DNA of 33,499 nucleotides from Nanobdellota archaeon (lineage in GTDB: Archaea > Nanobdellota > Nanobdellia > SCGC-AAA011-G17 > UBA489). This document shows, piece by piece, positions 1 through 7,840 of the stretch. The notes below the pieces were generated by a model. The model was given only the letters and a program-made list of their open reading frames with translations. It was not told where the DNA came from and did not search any database. Where the stretch lies: positions 1 through 33,499 of the forward strand of contig JAUYMN010000011.1 in NCBI GenBank assembly GCA_030699455.1, in the 5' to 3' direction. The stretch's first letter is position 1. Every line of letters starts with the position of its first letter. The position numbers and the translations under genes are program-made.

Positions 1-2139
1 ATTGTATTCGTATTTTTCTTTATCGTTGTATATCCAACTTCCATGAGATTCTATGACAATCCCGCCCCAAACTTTTTTACTTTTGTTTACTTTAAGATGT
101 TTATACAATCCTTCTGCTCTTGCTCCTGCGTCTTTTGCAGTCATTCCGCCTTTGGTATCAAATAGGCCAATCGTTCCATCTTTGAATTTAACAATAAAAT
201 CAACATAAAATGCTCTTTCAATTCCCTTCTCATCTGTGTATGGAACTGCAAAATACTTTATTTCACTCTCGCCATTTTTGAACCACCAATCAACTTTTTT
301 AGAATTGTCCAACAATTTCATAAATAACTGCTCTGGCTGACTTGGTTTTTTAGTATAAAATGGCTTCATTATTGAGCTTGGATGTGATTCTCTTTTGTAT
401 CTGCTGTTATAACTTACAATAACAGGAACTTCCCATTTTGGAACCTCTTTTTTCTCTCGTTTCTCATTAATTTTTTCAACAACTCTATTTTTATATTCGT
501 CTTTTGAGAGGTTGATTATATTTACAAATGCCCGAACATTCTCCTTGCCTAAGACAATTCTTTGAACTCTTGGATCATATTTTTCAAGTTTGTATTTTTG
601 CTTGAAAAAATTGTATATTGCAGTTTTCATTCTGTCGCTTGAATCTGCTGGAGCATAGGGCGAACAATTATCATAAATGAATTTATCAAATCTATTCTGT
701 AATTCTAACTCGTTTAATTTAACTTCAATCTGTCCTTTTTGTTCAACATCTCCGATTTTATCAATATCTACAATTTTACCATCTGCCATAATTGGACTTA
801 CTATTTTTGATGGTTCAATAGTAATTTTTTTCTTTAAGTTTATTTTTTCAGCAATTTCTAAAAAGATTTTTCCAAACTCTCCGCTTAATCTTGTTCTTTC
901 TCTTTGCCTTTTCAAGAAGATAGAGGGCAATTCTATATTTTTGTATGTTTCATTATCTCTTTTAGATTCATAAATTGTAACATAATCTTTTGCGTAATCT
1001 TCTGTAATCTCTATATTTGGAAGATTTGTAAAAACATAACCTTTATTCAATCCTTCCTCGTTGTAATAGGATAATTCAGGCATTCTCATAATTCTGCCTA
1101 TTGTTTGAATTGTGAAAGTGAAACTTTTTGATTCTCTGAATATTACTAAAATTTGTGCTCTTGGACAGTCCCAACCTAAAGCTATTGCTTGTTTGAAAAC
1201 CAAAACTTCTGCGTCATCGTCATTCTTTTCAATATTCGCAAGATTCTCGGTTTTTTCTTCTGAAAGCCATACTGCAAGTTTTCCGTTTTGTTCTGTTATA
1301 CCTTGTTTTCTTAAAATCTCAATAACCTCATCTTTTTTGCTTATGAGATTTGCTTTGCTGTCTGGAAGTTGAACAAGAACAAGAGGATTAATGTTTGAAC
1401 CTTCTTTTTGATAAAGCTTCTTTAACTCTTCTCTTTTCTTTAATGCTTCTTCTATGATTAAAGTATCAGAGTCTTTCGTGCCTACTTTCTTGCCCAAAAA
1501 TTCAGGATTGATTGAAATTTCAGATTTAATCATTTCTTCTGCTTTAACTTGGGCAATATTGATTTTTTCAATTTCAGAAACATTCTCTTTTAAGTGCGGA
1601 GTTGCTGAAACTTCAATCGTAACTTTTGGCCCGATTGTTTCAATCAATTCTTTTGATTTGTCTGAACTTGCTGTATGATGACTTTCATCTATAATCAAAA
1701 TTGTTTCTCTGCCTTCCTCTTTTGTATTTTTAATTATGGCATTTAAATTGTTGTCTTGCTCATTTTCTCTAACATAAATGTTAATATCTCTCTTGTTTAT
1801 GCTTGACCAATTTATGAATAAAATCTCGTTTTCTCCGATTTGTTTATCTTCTAAATCTTCAAAATAAGAGCATTGGATTAATCTATCATCTTCGTAATAT
1901 TTCTCTAATTTTTCCTTGCTTTGTTCGTGTAACATTCTTACAGAAACCCAAACAAAAGAATATTTTTTGCCATTCTCTTTGACTAACTGCTTTAACATTT
2001 CAGAAACCATAACAGTTTTACCGCTTCCTGTTGGAGCTTGAAATATTACTACTTCATTATCTGGCGTATCTAAAACATTTTGGACTTTCTTTTTCAGACT
2101 TTCTACTGCCCTTTTTTGATAATCTCTTAATTCTATCAT
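1..2139 (-). CDS. res: Type III restriction endonuclease Res subunit (partial, 3' end beyond window)
   Basis: Frame open from ATG at 2139 to base 1, not in supplied ORF track. Translation MIELRDYQKRAVESLKKKVQNVLDTPDNEVVIFQAPTGSGKTVMVSEM (Walker A), IIDESHH (motif II), VFKQAIALGWDCPRAQILVIFRESKSFTFTIQTIGRIMRMPE (motif VI), and C-terminal FYVDFIVKFKDGTIGLFDTKGG (PD-(D/E)xK-like). Overlaps mod by 4 nt. Confidence 0.93.
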   Translation of the reverse strand, partial: MIELRDYQKRAVESLKKKVQNVLDTPDNEVVIFQAPTGSGKTVMVSEMLKQLVKENGKKYSFVWVSVRMLHEQSKEKLEKYYEDDRLIQCSYFEDLEDKQIGENEILFINWSSINKRDINIYVRENEQDNNLNAIIKNTKEEGRETILIIDESHHTASSDKSKELIETIGPKVTIEVSATPHLKENVSEIEKINIAQVKAEEMIKSEISINPEFLGKKVGTKDSDTLIIEEALKKREELKKLYQKEGSNINPLVLVQLPDSKANLISKKDEVIEILRKQGITEQNGKLAVWLSEEKTENLANIEKNDDDAEVLVFKQAIALGWDCPRAQILVIFRESKSFTFTIQTIGRIMRMPELSYYNEEGLNKGYVFTNLPNIEITEDYAKDYVTIYESKRDNETYKNIELPSIFLKRQRERTRLSGEFGKIFLEIAEKINLKKKITIEPSKIVSPIMADGKIVDIDKIGDVEQKGQIEVKLNELELQNRFDKFIYDNCSPYAPADSSDRMKTAIYNFFKQKYKLEKYDPRVQRIVLGKENVRAFVNIINLSKDEYKNRVVEKINEKREKKEVPKWEVPVIVSYNSRYKRESHPSSIMKPFYTKKPSQPEQLFMKLLDNSKKVDWWFKNGESEIKYFAVPYTDEKGIERAFYVDFIVKFKDGTIGLFDTKGGMTAKDAGARAEGLYKHLKVNKSKKVWGGIVIESHGSWIYNDKEKYEYN

Positions 2140-3839
2140 TTGAATATCCTCTTGTAAACATTTAGTATCACTGCTGGAATAGGCCTTAATTCTACATTTC
2201 CATTCATGTCCTCAAATTCTTCTTCTCTTGCACTCTCATCAAGAGAGAAAACATAAACAACAAATTGTTTATTTAACTTTTTAATTTCTTTCTTAAATGG
2301 CTCAATTCCATCATCATCGTAAATTATGCCTAAATGTTTATCTTGTGAGTTTTTGAAGATTTTAAAATCTGTGCCTTTTTTGACTTCATCAAAACATTCT
2401 TCTTTTAGGCAAAGCATTTCAGTAGATTTAGCAACCATCTTTCGCTTATTCTTATCTGTTGGCTCTGCATCCACAAAGTCGGTGCGGAAGTATTTTAATC
2501 CGCCAGACCTATTGCTTACTAATTTACCTTTTGATTCTTTTTCTAAATTCTCAATAACCTTTTTTACACGAGGATAACAAACTTCATCCATTACTCCTCC
2601 GCCACCGTTTCCGTTATTATTCTCATTATTAGTACATAAAATAAATTTTCTGTTCCCACCATCTTCTTTATTTAACTCTAAAACAGAATGAGCAGTTGTT
2701 CCTGAACCCGCAAAAAAATCTAAAATCGTTGAGTTCTTTTTTGCAGTAATTTTAATTATATCTTCAACCAAATGTACAGATTTTGGATATTCAAATACAT
2801 TTTTCTCAAGTAGCTTTTTTAATACATTTGTTCCATGAAATTCAGATTGATATTTTTTACTAGTCCATACATTTTTGAATACTTGTTTTTCTCTGTATTT
2901 GTGCAATATTTTAATTTCGTCATTTTCTCTAATTGCACCAAAATATGAATTTACATTTAGGTTCTTAAAAGAGGAAGGGATATTTTTCCATGCCCATTCT
3001 CTTCCATCTTTTGTCTTTGGATAAATCTCATAGTAATCTTTCTTTTTTTCAAGAGTTAATTCTTTAAGATTTTTACTAATATAGATAGGATAATAATTTT
3101 TAGGTTTATTTTTTCTTGACCAAGAAGTTCTTACTCTCATAAATGGTTCTAGTCTATATTTACCCTCATCATCACTCATATTGAAAGTTGCTTGTTTTTC
3201 TTCATCAATTACAACATCATTAAAACTTGCTATAGATATATTTTTAGCATATATAAGCATAAATTCACTATTTTCTGAGAAAAATTTAGATAAATTCCTT
3301 CCTTTTGGATTGTGCACTACAGTAACCAAACCAACCCTATTTTGTTCTCCATATATTTCATCTAATAATAAGCCTAATGAAAATAATTCGTTTGCATCAA
3401 TTGCACAGATGAGAAATCCTTTATTTGTTAATAACTTCTTTGTCAGTTTTAATCTTTTTTCCATAAAAGAAAGCCATTTACTGTGCCTCCAAGTATCCTC
3501 TTTTTCAACATAATCATTATTATATTTCCAATTTTTAGCCCCCGTATTATATGGCGGATCTATGTAGATGACATCAACTTTACCTTTATGAGTGTAATTC
3601 AAAACAGAAAGAGCATGATAATTGTCCCCCTCTATCAAAATATTAACTGGTTTTTTATCATCTGTTTTAATTTCTTTTTTTGTGTCTTCTTCTAAAATAG
3701 GAAGTTTCTCTTTACATAATTCAGCTACTTTTTCAGATTTAGGTTCCCAAACTATTCCGTACTTTTTCCTCTTTTCTAACTTCTTAATCTCTTTGACTAA
3801 TTCTGTTTTAGACCAATTATCATAATCTTTTTTAGCCAT
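2136..3839 (-). CDS. mod: Type III restriction-modification DNA methyltransferase (Mod)
   Basis: DPPYNTG catalytic motif, ILDFFAGSGTTAHSVLELN SAM-binding motif, VCYPRVKKV; adjacent to res. Confidence 0.95.
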   Translation of the reverse strand: MAKKDYDNWSKTELVKEIKKLEKRKKYGIVWEPKSEKVAELCKEKLPILEEDTKKEIKTDDKKPVNILIEGDNYHALSVLNYTHKGKVDVIYIDPPYNTGAKNWKYNNDYVEKEDTWRHSKWLSFMEKRLKLTKKLLTNKGFLICAIDANELFSLGLLLDEIYGEQNRVGLVTVVHNPKGRNLSKFFSENSEFMLIYAKNISIASFNDVVIDEEKQATFNMSDDEGKYRLEPFMRVRTSWSRKNKPKNYYPIYISKNLKELTLEKKKDYYEIYPKTKDGREWAWKNIPSSFKNLNVNSYFGAIRENDEIKILHKYREKQVFKNVWTSKKYQSEFHGTNVLKKLLEKNVFEYPKSVHLVEDIIKITAKKNSTILDFFAGSGTTAHSVLELNKEDGGNRKFILCTNNENNNGNGGGGVMDEVCYPRVKKVIENLEKESKGKLVSNRSGGLKYFRTDFVDAEPTDKNKRKMVAKSTEMLCLKEECFDEVKKGTDFKIFKNSQDKHLGIIYDDDGIEPFKKEIKKLNKQFVVYVFSLDESAREEEFEDMNGNVELRPIPAVILNVYKRIFK

Positions 3840-3842
3840 ATC

Positions 3843-3989
3843 TTAAACTTTAACCTTGTCTTTTTTTAATTGTTCTTCTGCAAAAATTTCAAATTGTCTG
3901 GATATAACCAGCCCTTTCTTTTTACAGTATTCTTTATAAGCATTATACAAATCTTCATCAACTTTCAAAGTAATGTTTTTACTACCCAT
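3843..3989 (-). CDS. Small ribbon-helix-helix-like protein (48 aa), first gene of the type III RM operon
   Basis: Manual translation MGSKNITLKVDEDLYNAYKEYCKKKGLVISRQFEIFAEEQLKKDKVKV*; RHH-like beta strand (NITLKVDEDLY) plus two helices; 3 nt upstream of mod; TATA box upstream. Missed by ORF track. Confidence 0.72.
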   Translation of the reverse strand: MGSKNITLKVDEDLYNAYKEYCKKKGLVISRQFEIFAEEQLKKDKVKV

Positions 3990-4011
3990 AATACTATAAA
4001 TGTTTGCACAG

Positions 4012-4020
4012 CTTTATAAA
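4012..4020 (-). promoter_or_regulatory. Archaeal TATA box for the RHH-mod-res operon
   Basis: TTTATAAAG on minus strand, ~25 nt upstream of ATG at 3989 (leaderless spacing). Confidence 0.55.
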
Positions 4021-4056
4021 TATTACTATAATTCCCGCCCTCGCTTTGCTCCCACC

Positions 4057-4075
4057 CGTTCTTTTAGAAAAAGAA
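4057..4075. repeat. Perfect 8-bp hairpin gttctttt-aga-aaaagaac
   Basis: Read directly; intergenic between NTase 3' end and RM operon promoter. Confidence 0.7.
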
Positions 4076-4098
4076 CCAAAAGTAAAAGCCCCATCTAT

Positions 4099-4122
4099 CT
4101 TCTTTTTTCCTAAAAAAAGAAG
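4099..4122. repeat. Perfect 10-bp hairpin cttctttttt-ccta-aaaaaagaag
   Basis: Read directly; adjacent to the hairpin at 4057-4075. Confidence 0.7.
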
Positions 4123-4182
4123 CAAAAAAGCGTGCGTGCCCTAAAATATAGTCTGCTTCGCAGAAATTAATATTTTAAAACT

Positions 4183-4288
4183 CAACTCTAAAATTTTCCT
4201 TCGGCATCGTTGCACTAAAAATCAAGTCCTCAAAGTATTCGGACGAAACTAACAGGAATTATACTTAATTGCCCCTACGCGCGCTTAA
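4183..4288 (-). repeat. Copy A of a structured intergenic repeat (follows the NTase gene)
   Basis: Shares caactct (4183-4189), cgttgcacta (4208-4217) and ctaacaggaattata (4249-4263) with copy B in the same order and orientation; gcccctacgcgcgct end. Confidence 0.55.
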
Positions 4289-5103
4289 CGTCTTTCTTGA
4301 AGTGGAAATTTATGCACATATTCTCTAACCACCTCTTCAAGAAAGGTAGTAACAGAATTCCAAACTTTCATTACTTCATCAGGATTTCTATATAATTGGT
4401 CTAATTTTTCTGGGTGATGATATAAGTCTCTCACTCTTTCTAATGGCTCAACATTTACAGCTGGAAAATGTCTTCCTAATTCCTGCAATGCAGAAAATCT
4501 ATTCTTTCTTAATTCTCCATCAACTAAATATAATATCTGCTTTGATCCTCTGCTTGAGGCATTAAGAGTTCCGTTAAATCTTTCCAAAAACCTTCCATAA
4601 TCTTCTTGTCTATCATGCTCGGCAAACATTAATGCAATTCTTGTTTTACGAAGATTATGGCTTAATGTGCTTTCTTCACCGGTTTTTGTCTTTAAACATA
4701 CCATTTCACCTCTATAATCTGGACCTACAAGGGTTTGCCCTTCTGATTGAAAATAATTATAAAAATCATCTGTAAATGAATTGAATCTCCCATCTCTCAT
4801 AGTCGTAACATCTGACGGGCAAACTTGAAATGGTACATTATTACCTCGTAATGCCTCATAAAGAACAACTGAAACCTCACGCATAAATTCTTTTGGAATA
4901 ACGACGTCGTGAGGAAAGGTCAAAGCAGAATCAATATCACTTCTTCCAGCTGTAAAATCTCCCCTGACATAAGAGCCATAAACCATTAAACTTAATCCAT
5001 CATCACCCAATCTTTCTAAGCCTCTAACTAATTTAGTCATGAAATCCTCATAATTCTCCGCTGTTGGTCTTGGCTGATTGTATCCTAATACCATCTTAAT
5101 CAC
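4285..5103 (-). CDS. Nucleotidyltransferase-domain protein (MNT / pol-beta superfamily)
   Basis: MVYGSYVRGDFTAGRSDIDSALTF = GS-x-x-x-G-x(n)-SDxD motif; all-helical C-terminal region with RDLYHH. Confidence 0.82.
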   Translation of the reverse strand: MIKMVLGYNQPRPTAENYEDFMTKLVRGLERLGDDGLSLMVYGSYVRGDFTAGRSDIDSALTFPHDVVIPKEFMREVSVVLYEALRGNNVPFQVCPSDVTTMRDGRFNSFTDDFYNYFQSEGQTLVGPDYRGEMVCLKTKTGEESTLSHNLRKTRIALMFAEHDRQEDYGRFLERFNGTLNASSRGSKQILYLVDGELRKNRFSALQELGRHFPAVNVEPLERVRDLYHHPEKLDQLYRNPDEVMKVWNSVTTFLEEVVREYVHKFPLQERR

Positions 5104-5160
5104 TTAAGTTTGGAATTCTGAATAATTTATAAACATTTACTTTTTTAAAGTGAATACACA

Positions 5161-5245
5161 ACGCGCGCTACGGGGCAACTCTGAATTTTTCGGCTACGCC
5201 GAACGTTGCACTACAATTCAGCCCTAACGGGGATTATAACAGACG
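5161..5245 (-). repeat. Copy B of structured intergenic repeat (follows the 131-aa gene)
   Basis: Internal hairpin ttcggc-tac-gccgaa (5189-5203) nested in ctgaatt (5181-5187)/aattcag (5215-5221); blocks caactct, cgttgcacta, ctaacggggattata shared with copy A. Confidence 0.55.
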
Positions 5246-5251
5246 TTTACT

Positions 5252-5647
5252 TTACAGCTCATTCAAATCGTGTTTTTTAAGAGCTTCTTCCCTACATTTT
5301 TTAAGGACTGGTTCAAATTTTTTTAGAATCGCATGCGCATTACAGCCCAATCTTTCCCATGCGGCAGTAAATGAATTTTCATTATGATCTGCCATTTCGG
5401 TGAGTAGAGACAAATCACCCCCACTAATTGCTCTTGCTTCTTGTCTTATCATTTCTAATTTTCTTTGAATTTCAAATTTTGTTGCTCCGATGTCAAATGC
5501 ATCTTCTTTAGAATAGGGGAACAAACAAAGGTAATAGGCTCCTTCACTTAGGACATCTATTCCCTCTCCAATAACATAAATCCCTCTTTTTGATATATTT
5601 CTTATGAATTTCCACATGGTTATCTGCATATCAGACAGAATATACAA
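5252..5647 (-). CDS. Hypothetical protein
   Basis: 131-aa ORF; TATA box (cttataaat, 5649-5657) suggests true start at M7 (5629) or M11 (5617). No recognised family. Confidence 0.6.
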   Translation of the reverse strand: MYILSDMQITMWKFIRNISKRGIYVIGEGIDVLSEGAYYLCLFPYSKEDAFDIGATKFEIQRKLEMIRQEARAISGGDLSLLTEMADHNENSFTAAWERLGCNAHAILKKFEPVLKKCREEALKKHDLNEL

Positions 5648-5729
5648 ACTTATAAATATTATTATGTTTTATATCTTTGAAGGATTCGTCGGCTTCGTCG
5701 ATCATCACGATACGAACTGGCTTCTTCAT
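5631..5729 (-). pseudogene. Truncated RelE/ParE-like toxin (N-terminal 32 aa only)
   Basis: MKKPVRIVMIDEADESFKDIKHNNIYKFVYSV*; ATGA overlap with upstream antitoxin; N-terminus resembles archaeal RelE/ParE-like toxins, then ends at the promoter of the next gene. Confidence 0.55.
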
Positions 5730-6010
5730 ACTTCAGTCCCCATGCTAATCATCTGTTCTAACTCTTTTCTTTCAGCAAAGACCCAGAGAATTCCTTTTGT
5801 GCCGATAAGGATTTTTCCGCTCAGTTGTAAATAGTCGAGTACCTGGAGGATGGTCTGGTGCATAACTTTCTTGGGTAGCCTCCTCTTGAGCTCAGCGAGA
5901 GAAATAACTTCTCCAGCGTCTTTCAAGACATCCTCAACCATCATAACCGTGTTTAAGGTTGGGGAATGGGATGCTTTCTCTTTCCTGTCTATTTGGATTG
6001 TTTGACTCAT
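5726..6010 (-). CDS. Small winged-helix protein, probable archaeal toxin-antitoxin antitoxin/regulator
   Basis: SPTLNTVMMVEDVLKDAGEVISLAELKRRLPKKVMHQTILQVLDYLQLSGKILIGTKGILWVF: wHTH pattern characteristic of archaeal proteins paired with RelE-like toxins. Confidence 0.72.
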   Translation of the reverse strand: MSQTIQIDRKEKASHSPTLNTVMMVEDVLKDAGEVISLAELKRRLPKKVMHQTILQVLDYLQLSGKILIGTKGILWVFAERKELEQMISMGTEV

Positions 6011-6027
6011 TTTTATTCCTCTTAGAG

Positions 6028-6043
6028 ATATATTTATATCTAT
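6028..6043. promoter_or_regulatory. Candidate autoregulatory operator overlapping TATA box
   Basis: agatata-tt-tatatct, perfect 7-bp dyad ~20-25 nt upstream of the antitoxin start (6010). Confidence 0.45.
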
Positions 6044-6185
6044 TAGGTATACTTATATATAAAAATATCGGTTATCCTGCATTGTAAAGTTAGAGGGAGT
6101 TTGCCCATAAAATCCTATAAATGTGTCATACTCATTAAAATCATGGGAAAGGTGCAAATATTAAGGGTTTCTGCTGAGTCTCGCA

Positions 6186-6392
6186 CTAAATAGCTTCTGC
6201 TTCTAAGATAACTTTCTTATCAATTACTTTACTGGCATTAAGTATTTCTACTCCTAAAAGTTTATCTTTAGCATCAAAATCAAGGATAATATTCTCATTA
6301 AGCTGGATTGTTTTTTTTGCTTCTCCATCTTTTATAGGATACTCTATGTAGATATATCCTGCATCTGCTTCTTTATCGTATTCAAATCTCAT
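6186..6392 (-). CDS. DUF2283 family protein (probable antitoxin)
   Basis: MRFEYDKEADAGYIYIEYPI...ENIILDFDAKDKLLGVEILNASKVI matches the DUF2283 pattern; directly follows a DUF4258 gene. Confidence 0.85.
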   Translation of the reverse strand: MRFEYDKEADAGYIYIEYPIKDGEAKKTIQLNENIILDFDAKDKLLGVEILNASKVIDKKVILEAEAI

Positions 6393-6396
6393 AAAG

Positions 6397-6606
6397 TTAT
6401 ATAGCAGTAATTATCCTTATATAATTTTCTATATCAACAAATTCTACCTTTATGGTTCTATTTTTTATTATTCCCAATGCTTCCTTTCTTCCTTCAAATG
6501 ATTTTTTAATATACTGTGGATACTTCAATACGTACTCTACTTCCAATTCAGTTATCCCTCTTTGCCCCATTCTTTTTTTAGCATGATCAGAATAAACAAT
6601 TCTCAT
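6397..6606 (-). CDS. DUF4258 family protein (probable toxin)
   Basis: MRIVYSDHAKKRMGQRGITELEVEYVLKYPQYIKKSFEGRKEALGIIKNRTIKVEFVDIENYIRIITAI; HAxxRMxxRGI motif. Start trimmed to ATG at 6606. Confidence 0.82.
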   Translation of the reverse strand: MRIVYSDHAKKRMGQRGITELEVEYVLKYPQYIKKSFEGRKEALGIIKNRTIKVEFVDIENYIRIITAI

Positions 6607-6783
6607 AATAGAACAAGATATTTGTAGTTTATATTGATGCCGACCGATCAAAATTTCAAAAACCTTCGATTTTTGCCTCAGACTTCACCTTCGGTCATCT
6701 AACACAGATTAATTTCAATATTTTTACTGCCTTGTAGGTTCATACGCTGTTGCTATTCCCAAAAATCTTTTGCACAGGCACCT

Positions 6784-6845
6784 TCGCATAGACGAGAAAA
6801 AAAAACGCGAGGAAATTAAAACTTCCTATAACACTGTCTATGCGA
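6784..6845. repeat. 10-bp perfect inverted repeat tcgcatagac ... gtctatgcga (42-nt spacer)
   Basis: Arms 6784-6793 and 6836-6845; nested aggaa/ttcct. Noncoding region. Confidence 0.6.
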
Positions 6846-7047
6846 TTTCACTTCGTTACATCCAAATTTTTGAAAACTTTAACTGTGGGGTCTCTTTTAC
6901 TGTGTTCTTTCCCTTTCTTCTTTAACCCGTGCAATTAAACCTTCCAACTTTCTTAGATCAGATTCTATCCCCTTCCTGTTTCTATACTCTCGGCAGTTAG
7001 TATTGATTTGTTTATTCTTTCTAATTCTTTCATTTTATTCCTTAAAA

Positions 7048-7235
7048 ATTGTCGAAGACTAACTAAAAAATATAGGTAATAGTGAACTTTGAACAGTTAT
7101 CTTTAACATATGAACCCTAACCTTTAATCTTTAAGACATCAAATTTCCGTTAGGATGCGGTTTATTTATCTTGAGTAAAATCAATGATTTGACTCTGTAA
7201 ATAAGACCTATACTAATTTGAAAGTCTTCGACAAT
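7048..7235. repeat. 13-bp perfect inverted repeat bounding an AT-rich noncoding segment (MITE-like)
   Basis: attgtcgaagact (7048-7060) and agtcttcgacaat (7223-7235), exact reverse complements, 162-nt spacer. Confidence 0.6.
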
Positions 7236-7244
7236 GTGTATAAA

Positions 7245-7700
7245 TTATTCATCAAATTGTGTTGTCCAATTTGTGATTTGTATTTTATTATCTAGTTGAA
7301 CTTTCTTTTCTTCCAGATTTTCAATTTCTTTTTCTATTGATTTCTCATCTAATTGTGCCACTTTTTTGTCATCACTATCCCTTAGTAGCCATTCTCTCTT
7401 TCTTTCAAATAATGCACTTAGATTTGAAATTTCATTTCTTATATCATTAACTTCAATAATAGCCTCTGTCATAGACATACTTTCTTCAAAAACATTAATT
7501 TTTAAATTAGTGGTTTGAATTTTTATTTTAAGATTTCTTATTTCTTTAATTTTTTTATTTATTTCTTGTGATAATTCATTTGGATCAAATGCTGTCTTTT
7601 TGTTTCCATCCGTGTATACATTCTCTTTTCTTAATGAAATAAGTCTTGCTAATTTACTTTTTTCTTTTTTTAATTTAGATAATGCTTCACCAAGTTTCAT
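7245..7700 (-). CDS. DIP1984-like (septicolysin-like) coiled-coil protein
   Basis: Starts MKLGEALSKLKKEKSKLARLISLRKENV, followed by long coiled coil; resembles DIP1984 family. Confidence 0.65.
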   Translation of the reverse strand: MKLGEALSKLKKEKSKLARLISLRKENVYTDGNKKTAFDPNELSQEINKKIKEIRNLKIKIQTTNLKINVFEESMSMTEAIIEVNDIRNEISNLSALFERKREWLLRDSDDKKVAQLDEKSIEKEIENLEEKKVQLDNKIQITNWTTQFDE

Positions 7701-7809
7701 TTTATTTTAGTAATCTTCTAAGTTATATAAATTTGATTTTACACTATAAAGTTTCACAATAAGATTACGGTTTTTTCGGAAAAGTTATGTATTTATAACA
7801 ATTATGTAA

Positions 7810-7824
7810 AAAGCCACCAGAGGG
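7810..7824 (-). repeat. Partial tRNA-Thr 3'-end duplication (att-like)
   Basis: aaagccaccagaggg identical to 8836-8850 (tRNA-Thr 3' end and flank). Confidence 0.65.
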
Positions 7825-7840
7825 CAAAGGATCAGAATGT

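Noticed and set aside
677-1678. Plus-strand ORFs at 677-973, 1112-1372, 1454-1678
   Set aside because: Antisense shadows of the intact res reading frame.
4249-4290. attC-like boxes (gttaagc = GTTRRRY on minus strand) suggesting a true integron cassette array
   Set aside because: Box orientation relative to the gene is wrong for an attC start, the second copy lacks a matching box (GTTAGGG), and no integron integrase is present. Retained only as a cassette-like repeat.
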